From contig NZ_JASBVP010000006.1 in NCBI RefSeq assembly GCF_029961025.1, positions 62,001 through 126,000 of the forward strand: a stretch of 64,000 bases of DNA. The letters are read 5' to 3'. Shown one piece after another: positions 29,651 through 40,100 of this stretch. How positions within the stretch are numbered: the first letter of the stretch is position 1; each line of letters opens with the position of its first letter. The position numbers and the translations under genes were made by a program. The DNA comes from Mycobacterium sp. Lineage in GTDB: Bacteria; Actinomycetota; Actinomycetes; Mycobacteriales; Mycobacteriaceae. Below the pieces are notes generated by a model that searched no databases, was not told the origin of the DNA, and was given only the letters and a program-made list of their open reading frames with translations.

Positions 29651-32217
29651 ACCGCTCGGGATGGCATCTGCGCGTCGGGGCGGTGGTGTTCGCCTGGCTC
29701 GGCGCGCTCGTCGCGGTGGCAATTGCCCACCGATTCCTTCCGCTGTCGGGCTGGCTGCTGATCCACCTGCTGGGGCTGGGTGCGGCCGGCAACGCGATCC
29801 TGATCTGGAGCCGGCATTTCACCGACGCCCTGCTACGCCGGGCGCCGGACCCCGCGCGCACCGCAGAAGCGGCCACCATCGGGGCTTTCAACGCCGGCGC
29901 CGTGACGGTGATCGCCGGCATGCTGGGCCGCTGGTGGCCCGTCGTGCTGATCGGCGGTGTGGTCGTCGGTGCCGTCGCCGTGGTGCACGGCGCGACCCTG
30001 GCACGGCAGCTGGGCACCGCGTTGCCGGCCCGATTCGGCGTCACCGTGCGTTATTACGTCGCCGCGGGCTGCTGCCTGGCGCTGGGTGCGGGCCTGGGCG
30101 TGGTGATGGCGAATCCCGAGCTGGCGGGCGACTTTCACGAGCGCCTCGTGATCGCGCATGCGGCGGTGAACGTGTTCGGCTGGGTGGGGCTCACGGTCCT
30201 GGGCACCCTGGTCACGCTCTGGCCGACGATGTTGCGCACCCGGATGGCCCCCGGGGTTGAGGGGGCCGCCCGGCGCGGCCTGCCGCCGCTGCTGATCGCG
30301 CTGGCCGTCGCCGTGGGGGGCGCGGCGGTGGGATCACCGCCGGTCACCGGCGTGGGCGCCGCCGGCTACCTCGGCGCAGCCGGCCTCGTCCTGCGCCCGC
30401 ACCTCGACGAGATCCGCCGCAAGCGGCCCGCGGACTTCGCCACCTTGTCGGTGCTAGCGGGCGTGGCCTGGCTGCTCGGATCGCTGGCCTTCGCCGCGGT
30501 CGCGCTGGTGATCTCGCCGACCTGGCAGGCGGCGGTGACGGCGGCCGGCAACCTCACCGCGGCGGTGCTGGCCGGCTTCCTGGTGCAGGTGCTGCTGGGG
30601 TCACTGAGCTACCTGACCCCCGTCGTGATGGGCGGGCGCTCCGCCGCGCTGGCGGCAAGCACCGAGCTCGAGCGGGGCGCCCCGTGGCGGCTCGCCGTCG
30701 CCAACGCCGGGCTGCTGCTCTGCGTGCTGCCAACCCCGAGCCTGGTGCGGGTCGCCGCGTCCATGCTGGTGTTGGTGTCCTACGCGGTTTTCCTGCCGCT
30801 GCTGGTTCGCGCGGTGTGGCGGGCCCGGCGGTCTCGGGGCGCACCATCGGCACCGGGACAGCCGCAACCGGCTCCGGCGCGGCGTCGGCTCGGTGTCGCC
30901 GCCGCGGGTCTGGGCGCCGTGGTGCTGGCAGCCGCGGGCGGAGTGGCCGCCGACCCCGCATCGCTGGGTATCGGCGTCTCGCCGCGGGTCGCGGTGACCG
31001 CCACCGGGCACACCACCGCGGTGTCGGTGCGCATCAAGGGCATGCGCTTCGTGCCGGATACGGTCGAAGTCCCTGCCGGGGATCGGCTGCTGATCAGCAT
31101 CGTCAACGACGGGACCGACCAGCACGACCTGGTGCTGGCCAACGGCGCCCGCACCGGTCGGATCGCGCCGGGTCAGACGGCGGTCCTCGACGCCGGGGTG
31201 ATCGGCGCGAACCTCGACGGCTGGTGCGCGGTGGCCGGACACCGGCAGCTGGGCATGACGTTCTCGGTCCGCGTGACCGGGGCGACCGGACCCACCGGGC
31301 GCCCCGGCCGCAGCGACCCGGGGCAGCCCGCACCGATATCCGCCGCCGCCATCACCCGCAGCCTCGGCGCCGAGCCGGGTCCGGGCTTCACCCCGCGTGC
31401 CGCCGCGCTGGCCCCGGCAACCGCCGATCACCGCATCACGTTGTCGGTGACCGAGGTCCAGCGTGAAGTGTCCCCCGGAATCACCCAGCGGCTTTGGACA
31501 TTCGGGGGCACCGCACCGGGACCCACGTTGCGGGGCAAGGTCGGCGATGTTTTCGAGGTCACCCTCGTCAACAACGGCACCGTCGGACATTCGATCGATT
31601 TCCACGCCGGGACGCTGGCTCCCGACGAGCCGATGCGCACCATCCTGCCCGGCCAGCGTCTTTTGTACCGATTCACCGCGACGCGCGCCGGCATCTGGCT
31701 GTACCACTGCTCCACGATGCCGATGTCGTTGCACATTGCCAACGGCATGTTCGGTGCGGTGATCATCGACCCGCCGGATCTGCCGCCCGTCGATCGGGAG
31801 TATCTGATCGTGCAATCGGAGATGTATCTCGGGGCACCCGGAGGCGGGGCCGACCCGGCCAAAGTTGCGGCGGACAAGCCGGACCTGGTGGTGTTCAACG
31901 GCTACGCCCGGCAATACGACCATGCCCCGCTCACCGCGAGGGTGGGCGAGCGGGTGCGCGTCTGGGTGCTTGCCGCCGGACCGAACCGAGGCACCTCCTT
32001 CCACATCGTCGGGGGGCAGTTCGACACCGTGTGGGCCGAAGGCGACTACCGACTCCGCGGGGGCGCAGGCGGCGCCCAGACACTGGGCCTGTTTGCGGCC
32101 CAGGGCGGATTCGTCGAACTGACCTTCGGCCAGCCGGGTCATTACCCGTTCGTGTCACACGCGATGGTCGACGCCGAACGCGGTGCGCACGGCATTATCG
32201 AGGTAGTCGGGCGCTAA
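29647..32217 (+). CDS. nirK: Fusion of membrane domain, cupredoxin and copper nitrite reductase (NirK)
   Basis: An 856-residue protein in three parts. Residues 1-420 hold about ten to twelve hydrophobic segments with NnrS-like histidines (WLLIHLLGLGAAGN, RLVIAHAAVNVFGW). Residues 465-545 form a plastocyanin-like cupredoxin with a full type 1 copper set (H493, C527, H532, M537). Residues 590-856 are a two-domain NirK: type 1 ligands H648, C688, H696, M701; type 2 ligands H653, H687, H838; catalytic D651 in HSIDFH and H786 in SFHIVGG. All correspond to His95/Cys136/His145/Met150, His100/His135/His306, Asp98 and His255 of characterised NirKs. It should reduce nitrite to NO outside the membrane, with the fused cupredoxin as electron relay. 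It is the third gene of the regulator-nnrS-nirK operon. Confidence 0.87.
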   Translation: MNRSGWHLRVGAVVFAWLGALVAVAIAHRFLPLSGWLLIHLLGLGAAGNAILIWSRHFTDALLRRAPDPARTAEAATIGAFNAGAVTVIAGMLGRWWPVVLIGGVVVGAVAVVHGATLARQLGTALPARFGVTVRYYVAAGCCLALGAGLGVVMANPELAGDFHERLVIAHAAVNVFGWVGLTVLGTLVTLWPTMLRTRMAPGVEGAARRGLPPLLIALAVAVGGAAVGSPPVTGVGAAGYLGAAGLVLRPHLDEIRRKRPADFATLSVLAGVAWLLGSLAFAAVALVISPTWQAAVTAAGNLTAAVLAGFLVQVLLGSLSYLTPVVMGGRSAALAASTELERGAPWRLAVANAGLLLCVLPTPSLVRVAASMLVLVSYAVFLPLLVRAVWRARRSRGAPSAPGQPQPAPARRRLGVAAAGLGAVVLAAAGGVAADPASLGIGVSPRVAVTATGHTTAVSVRIKGMRFVPDTVEVPAGDRLLISIVNDGTDQHDLVLANGARTGRIAPGQTAVLDAGVIGANLDGWCAVAGHRQLGMTFSVRVTGATGPTGRPGRSDPGQPAPISAAAITRSLGAEPGPGFTPRAAALAPATADHRITLSVTEVQREVSPGITQRLWTFGGTAPGPTLRGKVGDVFEVTLVNNGTVGHSIDFHAGTLAPDEPMRTILPGQRLLYRFTATRAGIWLYHCSTMPMSLHIANGMFGAVIIDPPDLPPVDREYLIVQSEMYLGAPGGGADPAKVAADKPDLVVFNGYARQYDHAPLTARVGERVRVWVLAAGPNRGTSFHIVGGQFDTVWAEGDYRLRGGAGGAQTLGLFAAQGGFVELTFGQPGHYPFVSHAMVDAERGAHGIIEVVGR

Positions 32218-32310
32218 CGCGTCGTGAACACCGTTTCCGGGGCCGGCTACCCTGGCACCGCCCACGATCCAGAGCCCCCGCAGAACAGCCCAGCTATCGT
32301 TACGCCCACC

Positions 32311-33222
32311 ATGCCGGAGCTGATCGCCCATCACAATGGCATTCGCCTGTGCTATGAGCACACCGGAGGCGCCGGAGACCCGTTGCTGTTGATCGCAGGG
32401 CTGGCTGCCGACAAGCACTACTGGCCCGATGGTTTCTGTGATGCCTTGGTGCATAAGGGATTTCAAGTTGCACGGTTTGACAATCGGGATTCGGGCAGAT
32501 CCACCCATCTGGATCACCTCCGCGCTCCGTCCCGCCGGGCCGCGCGGCGCGACCCGGCGGCCGCTCCCTACAGCCTCGAGGACATGGCCGGGGACGCGAT
32601 CGCGGTTCTCGACGCACTGGGCTGGGACGCGGTGCACCTTGTGGGGCACTCGATGGGCGCGATGATCGCCCAACGGCTGGCCATCGGCTACCCCGCGCGC
32701 GTGCGATCGCTCACCGCTATCAGCACCACACCGTGCCCCGACATCGGCCGGCTGAGCGTGCTGACCATGCTGCGCCTGTCGTGGGCGGTACCCGGCGTGC
32801 TGACCCGAAAGCCGCCACGCGGACCTGCCGAGGCGGGGGACTGGCTGGTGCGCCAGCACCGTGTCATCGGCTCGCCCGGCTATCCTCCTGACGAATACCG
32901 GCTGCGCCGACTCGGCGAACAGATGTACGCCCGAGGCGGATTCGATCCGGCGGCACGGGCGCGACAAACCGCGGCAATGATGGCCGGCACCGACTGCCGG
33001 CCCGGGCTTGCGCACCTGCGCATCCCCACCGTCATCCTGCACGGCCGGCGCGACCCCGTCATCCGCCCGGACGGTGCACGCGCGACAGCCGCTGCCATTC
33101 CCGGCGCGAAGCTGATGCTGCTGCCAGGAATGGGTCACGACCTACCAGAACCGCTGTGGCCCATCGTCATCGACCAGATCAGGGCCGTTGCGGATCGGGC
33201 CGCGTCGGCCGGACCGTCCTGA
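32311..33222 (+). CDS. Alpha/beta hydrolase
   Basis: A 303-residue alpha/beta hydrolase. The nucleophile elbow is LVGHSMGAMIAQ, the acid lies in ILHGRRDPVIRPDGA and the histidine in LPGMGHDLPEPLWP. The start MPELIAHHNGIRLCYEHTG agrees with many actinobacterial homologues, so the ATG is chosen over an in-frame GTG 87 bases upstream; neither has a clear Shine-Dalgarno. Substrate is unknown (esterase, lactonase or peptidase are all possible). It lies 93 bp after nirK on the same strand, but nothing in its sequence links it to nitrite metabolism. Confidence 0.82.
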   Translation: MPELIAHHNGIRLCYEHTGGAGDPLLLIAGLAADKHYWPDGFCDALVHKGFQVARFDNRDSGRSTHLDHLRAPSRRAARRDPAAAPYSLEDMAGDAIAVLDALGWDAVHLVGHSMGAMIAQRLAIGYPARVRSLTAISTTPCPDIGRLSVLTMLRLSWAVPGVLTRKPPRGPAEAGDWLVRQHRVIGSPGYPPDEYRLRRLGEQMYARGGFDPAARARQTAAMMAGTDCRPGLAHLRIPTVILHGRRDPVIRPDGARATAAAIPGAKLMLLPGMGHDLPEPLWPIVIDQIRAVADRAASAGPS

Positions 33223-33402
33223 CGGAGCGCGTGCAACGGTTTGCCGGACGGCAGCGGCCGCGGTGGCTTTGGGGTACCCTGGCACGACCTGCGGTGCCGG
33301 GGCCCGACACACCGGGCGTTTCAGCAGGGTCACAGGCATACCATCAGGCACACTAGTAACAGCCGCGTCGGCCGGGTAGGTGAAGCCGGGAAGGGTGTTG
33401 CC

Positions 33403-34140
33403 GTGTACCGAGTCTTTGAAGCGCTCGACGAATTGAGCGCCATTGTCGAAGAAGCCCGTGGGGTGCCGATGACGGCAGGCTGCGTGGTGCCGCGCGGGGA
33501 CGTTCTCGAGTTGATCGACGACATCAAGGATGCGATCCCCGGTGAGCTGGACGACGCCCAGGATGTGCTGGATGCGCGCGATTCGTTGCTGAACGAGGCG
33601 AAGGCGCACGCCGACTCCATGGTGTCTTCGGCGAGCACCGAGGCCGAGTCGATGCTCAACCATGCCCGCTCGGAGGCCGACCGGATCTTGGCCGACGCCA
33701 AGGCGCAGGCCGACCGGATGGTGGCCGAGGCGCGCCAGCACAGCGAGCGGATGGTCGGTGAGGCTCGCGAGGAAGCGGTTCGCATCGCCGCCGCGGCCAA
33801 ACGCGAGTACGAGGCCACCACCAGCCGAGCCAAGGCGGAGTGCGACCGGCTGGTGGAAAGCGGCAATATCTCCTACGAGAAGGCCGTGCAGGAAGGCATC
33901 AAGGAACAGCAGCGCCTGGTCTCCCAAACCGAGGTGGTCCAGGCGGCCAACGCGGAAGCCACCCGGTTGATCGACGCCGCGCACGCCGAGGCCGACCGGT
34001 TGCGCGGCGAATGCGACATCTACGTCGACGCCAAGCTCGCCGAGTTCGAGGAATTCCTGAACACCACCTTGCGCTCGGTCGGGCGCGGCCGCCACCAGCT
34101 GCGCACGGCGGCGGGTACACACGACTACGCTACCCGGTGA
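33403..34140 (+). CDS. sepIVA: SepIVA, DivIVA-domain septation protein
   Basis: A 245-residue coiled-coil protein matching Rv2927c in full length. It starts VYRVFEALDELSAIVEEA; residues 60-200 are heptad-rich and full of alanine, glutamate and arginine repeats (EADRILADAKAQADRMVAEA). SepIVA is essential in mycobacteria and controls septum formation and polar peptidoglycan synthesis. The GTG start is chosen because homology begins there. It is the right border of the accessory segment and is followed by the DUF177 and rnc genes. Confidence 0.93.
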   Translation: MYRVFEALDELSAIVEEARGVPMTAGCVVPRGDVLELIDDIKDAIPGELDDAQDVLDARDSLLNEAKAHADSMVSSASTEAESMLNHARSEADRILADAKAQADRMVAEARQHSERMVGEAREEAVRIAAAAKREYEATTSRAKAECDRLVESGNISYEKAVQEGIKEQQRLVSQTEVVQAANAEATRLIDAAHAEADRLRGECDIYVDAKLAEFEEFLNTTLRSVGRGRHQLRTAAGTHDYATR

Positions 34141-34192
34141 ATAACCGCCTCGAGGGGTCCGCGCCCAACGCCGCGCGCCGTAGGATTGCGCT

Positions 34193-34771
34193 ATGGCGAG
34201 GCAGTACAGTCCGATCGCAAAGCGCCATCCGACCTCGCCGCTGACGGTCAACATCGCGCGGCTGGCTCGTCGCCCGGGAGCGGCATTTTCGGTGCGGGAA
34301 ACGGTGCCCAGCCCGTCGCGCATCGGGATCGAGCTGATCGCGATCAAGCGCGGCGCCCCGCTGGAGTTGGACCTGCGGGTGGAGTCGGTGTCTGAAGGCG
34401 TGCTGGTGACGGGGACGGTGGCCGCACCTACCACCGGTGAGTGCGCGCGTTGCCTGACGACGGTCACCGGGCATGTCAAGGTCGCCCTCACGGAACTGTT
34501 TGCGTATCCGGACAGCACCACCGACGAGACCACCGACGACGACGTCGGGCGGATTATCGGCGACATCATCGACCTGGAACAGTCCGTCATCGACGCCGTC
34601 GGCCTGGAACTGCCGTTTTCGCCACTGTGCCGGGCAGATTGCCCCGGGCTGTGCCCGGACTGCGGCGTCCCTCTGGCCACCGCCGAGCCGGGTCACCGTC
34701 ACGATCGGATCGACCCGCGCTGGGCGAAATTGGCCGGGATGCGCCCGGACGACGATGCGGGTCGGCCGTGA
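34193..34771 (+). CDS. DUF177/YceD family protein
   Basis: A 192-residue YceD-like protein (Rv2926c type). Two cysteine pairs, ECARCLTTV and [13 protein letters not shown], form a likely zinc site; [13 protein letters not shown] closes the domain. In other bacteria YceD/DUF177 is linked to 23S rRNA accumulation and lies before rpmF; here rpmF is absent and rnc follows, overlapping by GTGA. A role in rRNA processing or ribosome assembly is an inference from family and from the rnc coupling. Confidence 0.88.
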   Translation: MARQYSPIAKRHPTSPLTVNIARLARRPGAAFSVRETVPSPSRIGIELIAIKRGAPLELDLRVESVSEGVLVTGTVAAPTTGECARCLTTVTGHVKVALTELFAYPDSTTDETTDDDVGRIIGDIIDLEQSVIDAVGLELPFSPLCRADCPGLCPDCGVPLATAEPGHRHDRIDPRWAKLAGMRPDDDAGRP

Positions 34772-35448
34772 GCAGCCTGCTCGAGGCGCTCGGGGTGGAC
34801 CTGCCGGAGGAGTTGCTGACCCAGGCGCTGACGCACCGCAGTTACGCCTACGAGCATGGCGGGTTGCCGACCAACGAGCGCTTGGAGTTTCTCGGTGACG
34901 CCGTCCTGGGGTTGATCGTCACCGAGGAGCTGTTCCGCCGCCATCCCGGGCGCTCCGAGGGGGATCTGGCCAAGCTGCGGGCCAGTGTCGTCAACACCCA
35001 GGCGCTGGCCGACGTGGCACGCACCCTGACCGATGGGGGTCTCGGTGCTCATGTGCTGTTAGGGCGTGGCGAGGCCAACACCGGGGGAGCCGACAAAGCC
35101 AGCATCCTCGCCGATGGGATGGAGTCTTTGCTGGGCGCGATCTACCTGCATCACGGACTGGAGACGGCGCGGCAGGTGGTGCTGCGGCTGTTCGGTGCGC
35201 TGCTCGACGCCGCACCGACCCTGGGTGCGGGGCTGGACTGGAAAACCAGCCTGCAGGAGCTGACCGCGGCGCGCGGGTTGGGTGCGCCGTCGTATGTGGT
35301 TACCTCCACGGGTCCGGACCACGATAAGGAATTCACCGCGGTGGTCGTCGTGATGGACACCGAGTACGGGTCGGGCGTGGGCCGCTCCAAAAAAGAAGCC
35401 GAGCAAAAGGCCGCGGCGGCTGCGTGGAACGCGCTGGAGAGCGCGTGA
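34768..35448 (+). CDS. rnc: Ribonuclease III
   Basis: RNase III, 226 residues, cuts double-stranded RNA, including the rRNA precursor. The catalytic signature [18 protein letters not shown] and the second metal-site stretch [12 protein letters not shown] are intact; a C-terminal dsRNA-binding domain ends in [16 protein letters not shown]. The GTG start overlaps the DUF177 stop (GTGA), showing coupled translation. mutM begins 5 bp after the stop. Confidence 0.96.
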   Translation: MSSLLEALGVDLPEELLTQALTHRSYAYEHGGLPTNERLEFLGDAVLGLIVTEELFRRHPGRSEGDLAKLRASVVNTQALADVARTLTDGGLGAHVLLGRGEANTGGADKASILADGMESLLGAIYLHHGLETARQVVLRLFGALLDAAPTLGAGLDWKTSLQELTAARGLGAPSYVVTSTGPDHDKEFTAVVVVMDTEYGSGVGRSKKEAEQKAAAAAWNALESA

Positions 35449-35453
35449 GCTAG

Positions 35454-36320
35454 ATGCCCGAGCTGCCCGAAGTCGAGGTGGTGCGGCGGGGCTTGCAAGC
35501 CCACGTGGTGGGCAAGACCATAACGGCGGTCCGGGTGCATCACCCCCGCGCGGTGCGGCGGCACGAGCCCGGGCCGGCCGACCTGACGGCGCGGCTGACC
35601 GGCGCCCGGATCGGCGACACCCAACGGCGCGGCAAGTACCTGTGGCTGACGCTGGGCGGGGGAGACACCGCCTTAGTCGTCCACTTGGGCATGAGCGGGC
35701 AGATGTTGCTCGGGACCGCCCCCCGCGCCGACCACGTCCGGATCTCGGCCCTGCTCGACGACGGCACCACACTGAGCTTCGCCGACCAGCGGACATTCGG
35801 GGGCTGGCTGCTGGCCGACCTGGTAACCGTGGACGGCAGCGCCGTGCCGGCACCGGTAGCGCATCTGGCACGCGACCCGCTCGACCCGGCATTCGACGCC
35901 GCCGCGGTCGTTAAGGCGTTGCAGCGCAAGCATTCCGAGATAAAACGCCAGCTACTCAACCAGACCGTGGTGTCGGGCATCGGAAACATCTACGCCGATG
36001 AGGCGCTGTGGCGGGCGCAAGTGCACGGGGCGCGCATCGCCGCCGCACTGACCCGTCGGCAGCTCGCGGCGGTGCTGGCGGCGGCCGCCGCGGTGATGCG
36101 AGACGCGCTGGCCCACGGCGGAACCTCCTTCGATTCGCTGTACGTCAACGTCAACGGGGAATCGGGCTACTTCCACCGATCGTTGGACGTCTACGGTCGC
36201 GAAGGCGAACCGTGCCGACGCTGTGGGGCGGCGATCCGCCGGGAGAAGTTCATGAACCGCTCGTCGTTCTACTGCCCGAAATGTCAGCCGCGCCCGCGGC
36301 GCCGCGGCCGAGGCGCCTGA
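35454..36320 (+). CDS. mutM: Formamidopyrimidine-DNA glycosylase
   Basis: MutM/Fpg, 288 residues, removes 8-oxoguanine and formamidopyrimidines and nicks the strand. The catalytic N-terminus [14 protein letters not shown] (Pro1 nucleophile, Glu2) and the lysine in [11 protein letters not shown] are present. The helix-two-turn-helix has [14 protein letters not shown]; the zinc finger is [13 protein letters not shown]...YCPKC. It is 5 bp from rnc, in the Rv2925c-Rv2924c order. With mutT1 earlier in the window it belongs to the oxidised-guanine defence. Confidence 0.96.
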   Translation: MPELPEVEVVRRGLQAHVVGKTITAVRVHHPRAVRRHEPGPADLTARLTGARIGDTQRRGKYLWLTLGGGDTALVVHLGMSGQMLLGTAPRADHVRISALLDDGTTLSFADQRTFGGWLLADLVTVDGSAVPAPVAHLARDPLDPAFDAAAVVKALQRKHSEIKRQLLNQTVVSGIGNIYADEALWRAQVHGARIAAALTRRQLAAVLAAAAAVMRDALAHGGTSFDSLYVNVNGESGYFHRSLDVYGREGEPCRRCGAAIRREKFMNRSSFYCPKCQPRPRRRGRGA

Positions 36321-36389
36321 GACCGCGGTTGGCGCCGCCGGGTGCGCGACCCCACGGTGAGCGCCGGAGACGCAAGGTAGAAAGAACCC

Positions 36390-36815
36390 ATGACGGAACC
36401 CATGACGCAACTGTGGGTGGAACGCACCGGGGTTCGCCGCTACACCGGGTACAGTTCGCGGGGCGCGCAGGTGCATGTCGGCCCGGTGGACGTCGACGGG
36501 GTGTTCACCCCCGGAGAGCTGCTCAAGATCGCGCTTGCCGCGTGCAGCGGGATGGCCGGCGACCGGCCGCTGGCCCGTCGCCTCGGCGACGATTACCCGG
36601 CGACGTTGAAGGTGTCCGGCCCGCCCGACCGCGACCAGGAACGCTATCCGCTACTCGAGGTCACCCTCGAGGTGGATCTCTCAGCCTTGACCCAGGAGGA
36701 GGCCGAGCGGCTGGTGGTGGTTGTCAATCGAGCGGTCGATCAGGTCTGCACCGTGGGGCGCACCCTCAAATCGGGCACCAAAATCACTTTCGGGCTCGCC
36801 GATGTCGGTGGCTGA
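36390..36815 (+). CDS. OsmC/Ohr-family protein
   Basis: A 141-residue OsmC-like protein (Rv2923c type). The peroxidatic Cys lies in LAACSGMAGDR and the partner Cys in VDQVCTVGRTL. The family reduces organic hydroperoxides, but members of this subgroup are not all characterised. Two nearby ATGs (36390 and 36402) are possible starts; homologues favour MTQLWVERTG at the second. Its end overlaps acyP by 14 bases. Confidence 0.85.
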   Translation: MTEPMTQLWVERTGVRRYTGYSSRGAQVHVGPVDVDGVFTPGELLKIALAACSGMAGDRPLARRLGDDYPATLKVSGPPDRDQERYPLLEVTLEVDLSALTQEEAERLVVVVNRAVDQVCTVGRTLKSGTKITFGLADVGG

Positions 36816-37083
36816 CGTCCGGCTGACCGCCTGGGTGCACGGGCGGGTGCAGGGGGTCGGGTTCCGCTGGTGGACCCGGGCGCGAGCGTTAGAGCTGGGG
36901 CTTACCGGGTACGCCGCCAACAAACCCGACGGTCGGGTGCTGGTGGTCGCCCAGGGGTCGCGTGCCGCCTGCGAGAAGTTGCTGAAGTTACTGGAGGGCG
37001 GCACCACGCCCGGCCATGTCACCCGAGTGGTCGCCAGTTGGTCGCAGCCGGACGAGGATATCCGCGGATTCACCGAGCGCTGA
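36802..37083 (+). CDS. acyP: Acylphosphatase
   Basis: A 93-residue acylphosphatase that hydrolyses the carboxyl-phosphate bond of acylphosphates. The phosphate-binding loop with catalytic Arg, VQGVGFRWWTRARA, and the catalytic Asn in GYAANKPDGRVLVV are intact. It begins inside the end of the OsmC gene, as in the M. tuberculosis order, and precedes smc. Confidence 0.94.
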   Translation: MSVADVRLTAWVHGRVQGVGFRWWTRARALELGLTGYAANKPDGRVLVVAQGSRAACEKLLKLLEGGTTPGHVTRVVASWSQPDEDIRGFTER

Positions 37084-37133
37084 CCGGTCCGGGGCCGGGT
37101 GCGCCCGCCTGCTGCCCGCGGGTTTGCGCGTCC

Positions 37134-37151
37134 GCATCGTCGCCGGGCGGG
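37134..37151. repeat. 18-bp copy of the interspersed repeat before smc
   Basis: GCATCGTCGCCGGGCGGG is identical to the right end of the 37-bp repeat at 17742-17778 with its flank. It lies in the 89-bp gap between acyP and smc. The rest of the element has diverged here. Confidence 0.55.
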
Positions 37152-37172
37152 TGAGCGGTAGTCTGGCAGGTC

Positions 37173-40100
37173 GTGTACCTCAAGAGTCTGACGCTGAAGG
37201 GCTTTAAGTCTTTCGCCTCACCGACGACTCTGCGCTTCGAGCCGGGCATCACCGCCGTGGTCGGTCCTAACGGCTCGGGCAAATCCAACGTGGTCGACGC
37301 TCTGGCGTGGGTACTGGGGGAGCAGGGCGCCAAAACGTTGCGGGGCGGCAAGATGGAAGACGTCATTTTCGCCGGGACGTCGTCGCGCGCACCGCTGGGC
37401 CGCGCCGAAGTGACCGTCACCATCGACAACTCTGACAATGCGCTGCCGATCGAGTACTCCGAGGTGTCGATCACCCGCAGGATGTTTCGCGACGGTGCTA
37501 GCGAGTACGAAATCAACGGCAGCAGTTGCCGTTTGATGGATGTTCAGGAGCTGCTGAGCGACTCCGGCATCGGCCGGGAGATGCACGTCATCGTCGGGCA
37601 GGGAAGGCTGGAGGAGATCCTGCAGGCCCGCCCGGAGGACCGCCGGGCCTTTATCGAAGAAGCCGCCGGTGTGCTCAAGCATCGCAAGCGCAAGGAAAAG
37701 GCGCTACGCAAACTCGATGCGCTGGCAGCAAACCTGGCCCGGCTCACCGATTTGACCACCGAGCTGCGCCGCCAGCTCAAACCGCTGGGCCGTCAGGCCG
37801 ACGTGGCCCGGCGGGCCGCCGCCATCCAGGCCGATCTGCGGGATGCCCGGCTGCGGCTGGCCGCCGACGATCTGGTGTCCCGCCACGCCGAACTGAAAGC
37901 CGCGAATGACACCGCGGTGGCCCTCCGCCGCGAGCATGAGGAGACCACGGCCCGATTGGCGATGGCATCCGAACGGCTTGCGGCGGAGGAATCCGCGCTG
38001 GCTTGCCTTTCCCAAAGGGCCGATTCGGTCCAGCACGCCTGGTTTCGGCTGTCCACGCTGGCCGAACGGGTGAGCGCCACGGTGCGGGTCGCCGGTGAGC
38101 GCGCGCAGCATCTCGAGCGCGAGGTGCCGGCGGATGGCCGAACGGATCCGGATGCGCTGGAGGCCGAGGCCGACGCGGCGGAGAGCCGGGAGCGGCAGCT
38201 GCTGGCGGAGCTGGCCGCCGCCCAGGCCCGGCTGGAAGCCGCGGGAACCGCGCTTGCCGCCCGTGAGCAGCGGGCCGCCGAGGCCGAAAAGGCCCATCTG
38301 GCGGCGGTCCGTGCCGAGGCCGACCGGCGCGAAGGGCTGGCCCGGCTGGCCGGTCAGGCCGAGACCATGCGGGCCCGGGCGGATTCCATCGAGGAGAGCC
38401 TCACCCGGTTGGCCGAGCGCGTCGAGCGCTCCGCCGCACACGCACAACAGGCTCAGGCCGAGTTCGACATGGTGCAGGGCCGCCTCGGTGAGCTGGAACA
38501 GGGCGAGGTCAGGCTCGACGAGCAGCACGAGCGGGCGGTGGCGGCCCTGCGACTGGCCGACGAGCGGGTCGCCGAGCTGCAGGCCGCCGAGCGCGACGCC
38601 GAACGTCGGGTGGCGTCGTTGCGAGCCCGTATCGAAGCCCTCTCGGTTGCCTTGGAGCACAAGGACGGTGCCGCTTGGCTGACTCAAAACCATAATGGCA
38701 CCGGGCTTTTCGGTTCTATTGCCAAGTTGGTGAAGGTGCGTCCGGGTTATGCGGCGGCGCTGGGGGCGGTGCTCGGTGCGGCTGCCGACGCGCTGGCCGC
38801 CGACAGTCTGGGCGCGGCTCGATCCGCGGTCACCGCACTCAAGGAAGCCGACGGGGGACGAGCGGCAATCGTGTTGGGGGATTGGCCGGCCCCCGAGGAC
38901 CCGGTGCCCGCGGCCTGCCCGCTGCCCGACGGTGCCCGCTGGGCCGTGGATTTGATCGAGGCGCCACCCCGGTTGCGCGGTGCCATGACCGCCATGCTGT
39001 CCGGCGTCGCCGTGGTTCATGACCTGACCCAAGCGCTGGATCTGGTGGCTACCCGGCCACAGTTGCGCGCGGTCACACTCGACGGTGACCTGGTGGGTGC
39101 GGGCTGGGTGAGCGGCGGTTCCGACCGCAAACCGTCGACTTTGGAGCTCACCTCGGAGATCGAGAAGGCACGCGCCGAGCTGGCCGGCGCCGAGGAGCGG
39201 GCCGCGCGACTGACGGCGGAGCTGGCCGGCGCCAGGGCCGAGCAGGCCGGTCGCCGGGACGCCGCCGAGCAGGCGCTGGCCGCGCTCAACGAATCCGATG
39301 CGACCATTTCGGCGATCTACGAACAGCTGGCCCGGCTGGGGCAGGAGGCCCGCACGGCCGACGCGGACCGGCGTCGGCTGCTGCGGCAGCGCGAGGAGCT
39401 GGAAATCGCCCGCGCGCAGGCTCTCGAGGAGCTCGGTGATCTCGAAGCCCGGGTGCGTAACGCCGAGCAAGCCGACCACGGCCCCGCCGAACCCGCCGGG
39501 CCGCAGCAGATCGCCGCCACCCGCGCCGAGGTGGAGGCCGCCCGGGTCGCAGAGATGGAAGCCCGGCTGGCGCTGCGCACCGCCGAGGAACGCACCACCG
39601 CGGTTCGCGGACGCGCCGAGTCGCTGCGCCGCGCAGCCGCCGCAGAACGCCAGGCTCGGCTGCGCGCCCAGCAGGCCCAGGCTGCCCGCAAGCAGGCCGC
39701 CGCGGTGGCCGCCGCGGTGGCCGACGGCGGCCGGCTCTTGGCGCAACGGCTGGAGCAGGTGGTGGTGGCGGCATCGCGGCACCGCGATGCCCTGGCGGCC
39801 GAACGCCACCAGCGTTCGCAGGCGATCGCCGCGATCCGCGACGAGGTCGAGACGCTGAGCGCCCGGGCGGCCGCGCTCACCGACTCGCTGCATCGACACG
39901 AGGTGGCCGAGGCACAGGCTGCGCTGCGGGTCGAGCAGCTCGAGCGGTCGGTGCTCGAACAGTTCGGGATGTCGCCGGCCGACCTGGTCGCCGAGTACGG
40001 CCCGCAGGTGGCGCTGCCGCCGACGGCGCTCGAGCTCGCGGAATACCGGCAGGCCCGAGAACGCGGGGAGCGGGTGGTTGCGCCCGCACCGATGCCGTTC

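Noticed and set aside
32224..32310. N-terminal extension of the alpha/beta hydrolase from a GTG
   Set aside because: The added residues are proline-rich without homology, while the ATG at 32311 gives the typical family start.
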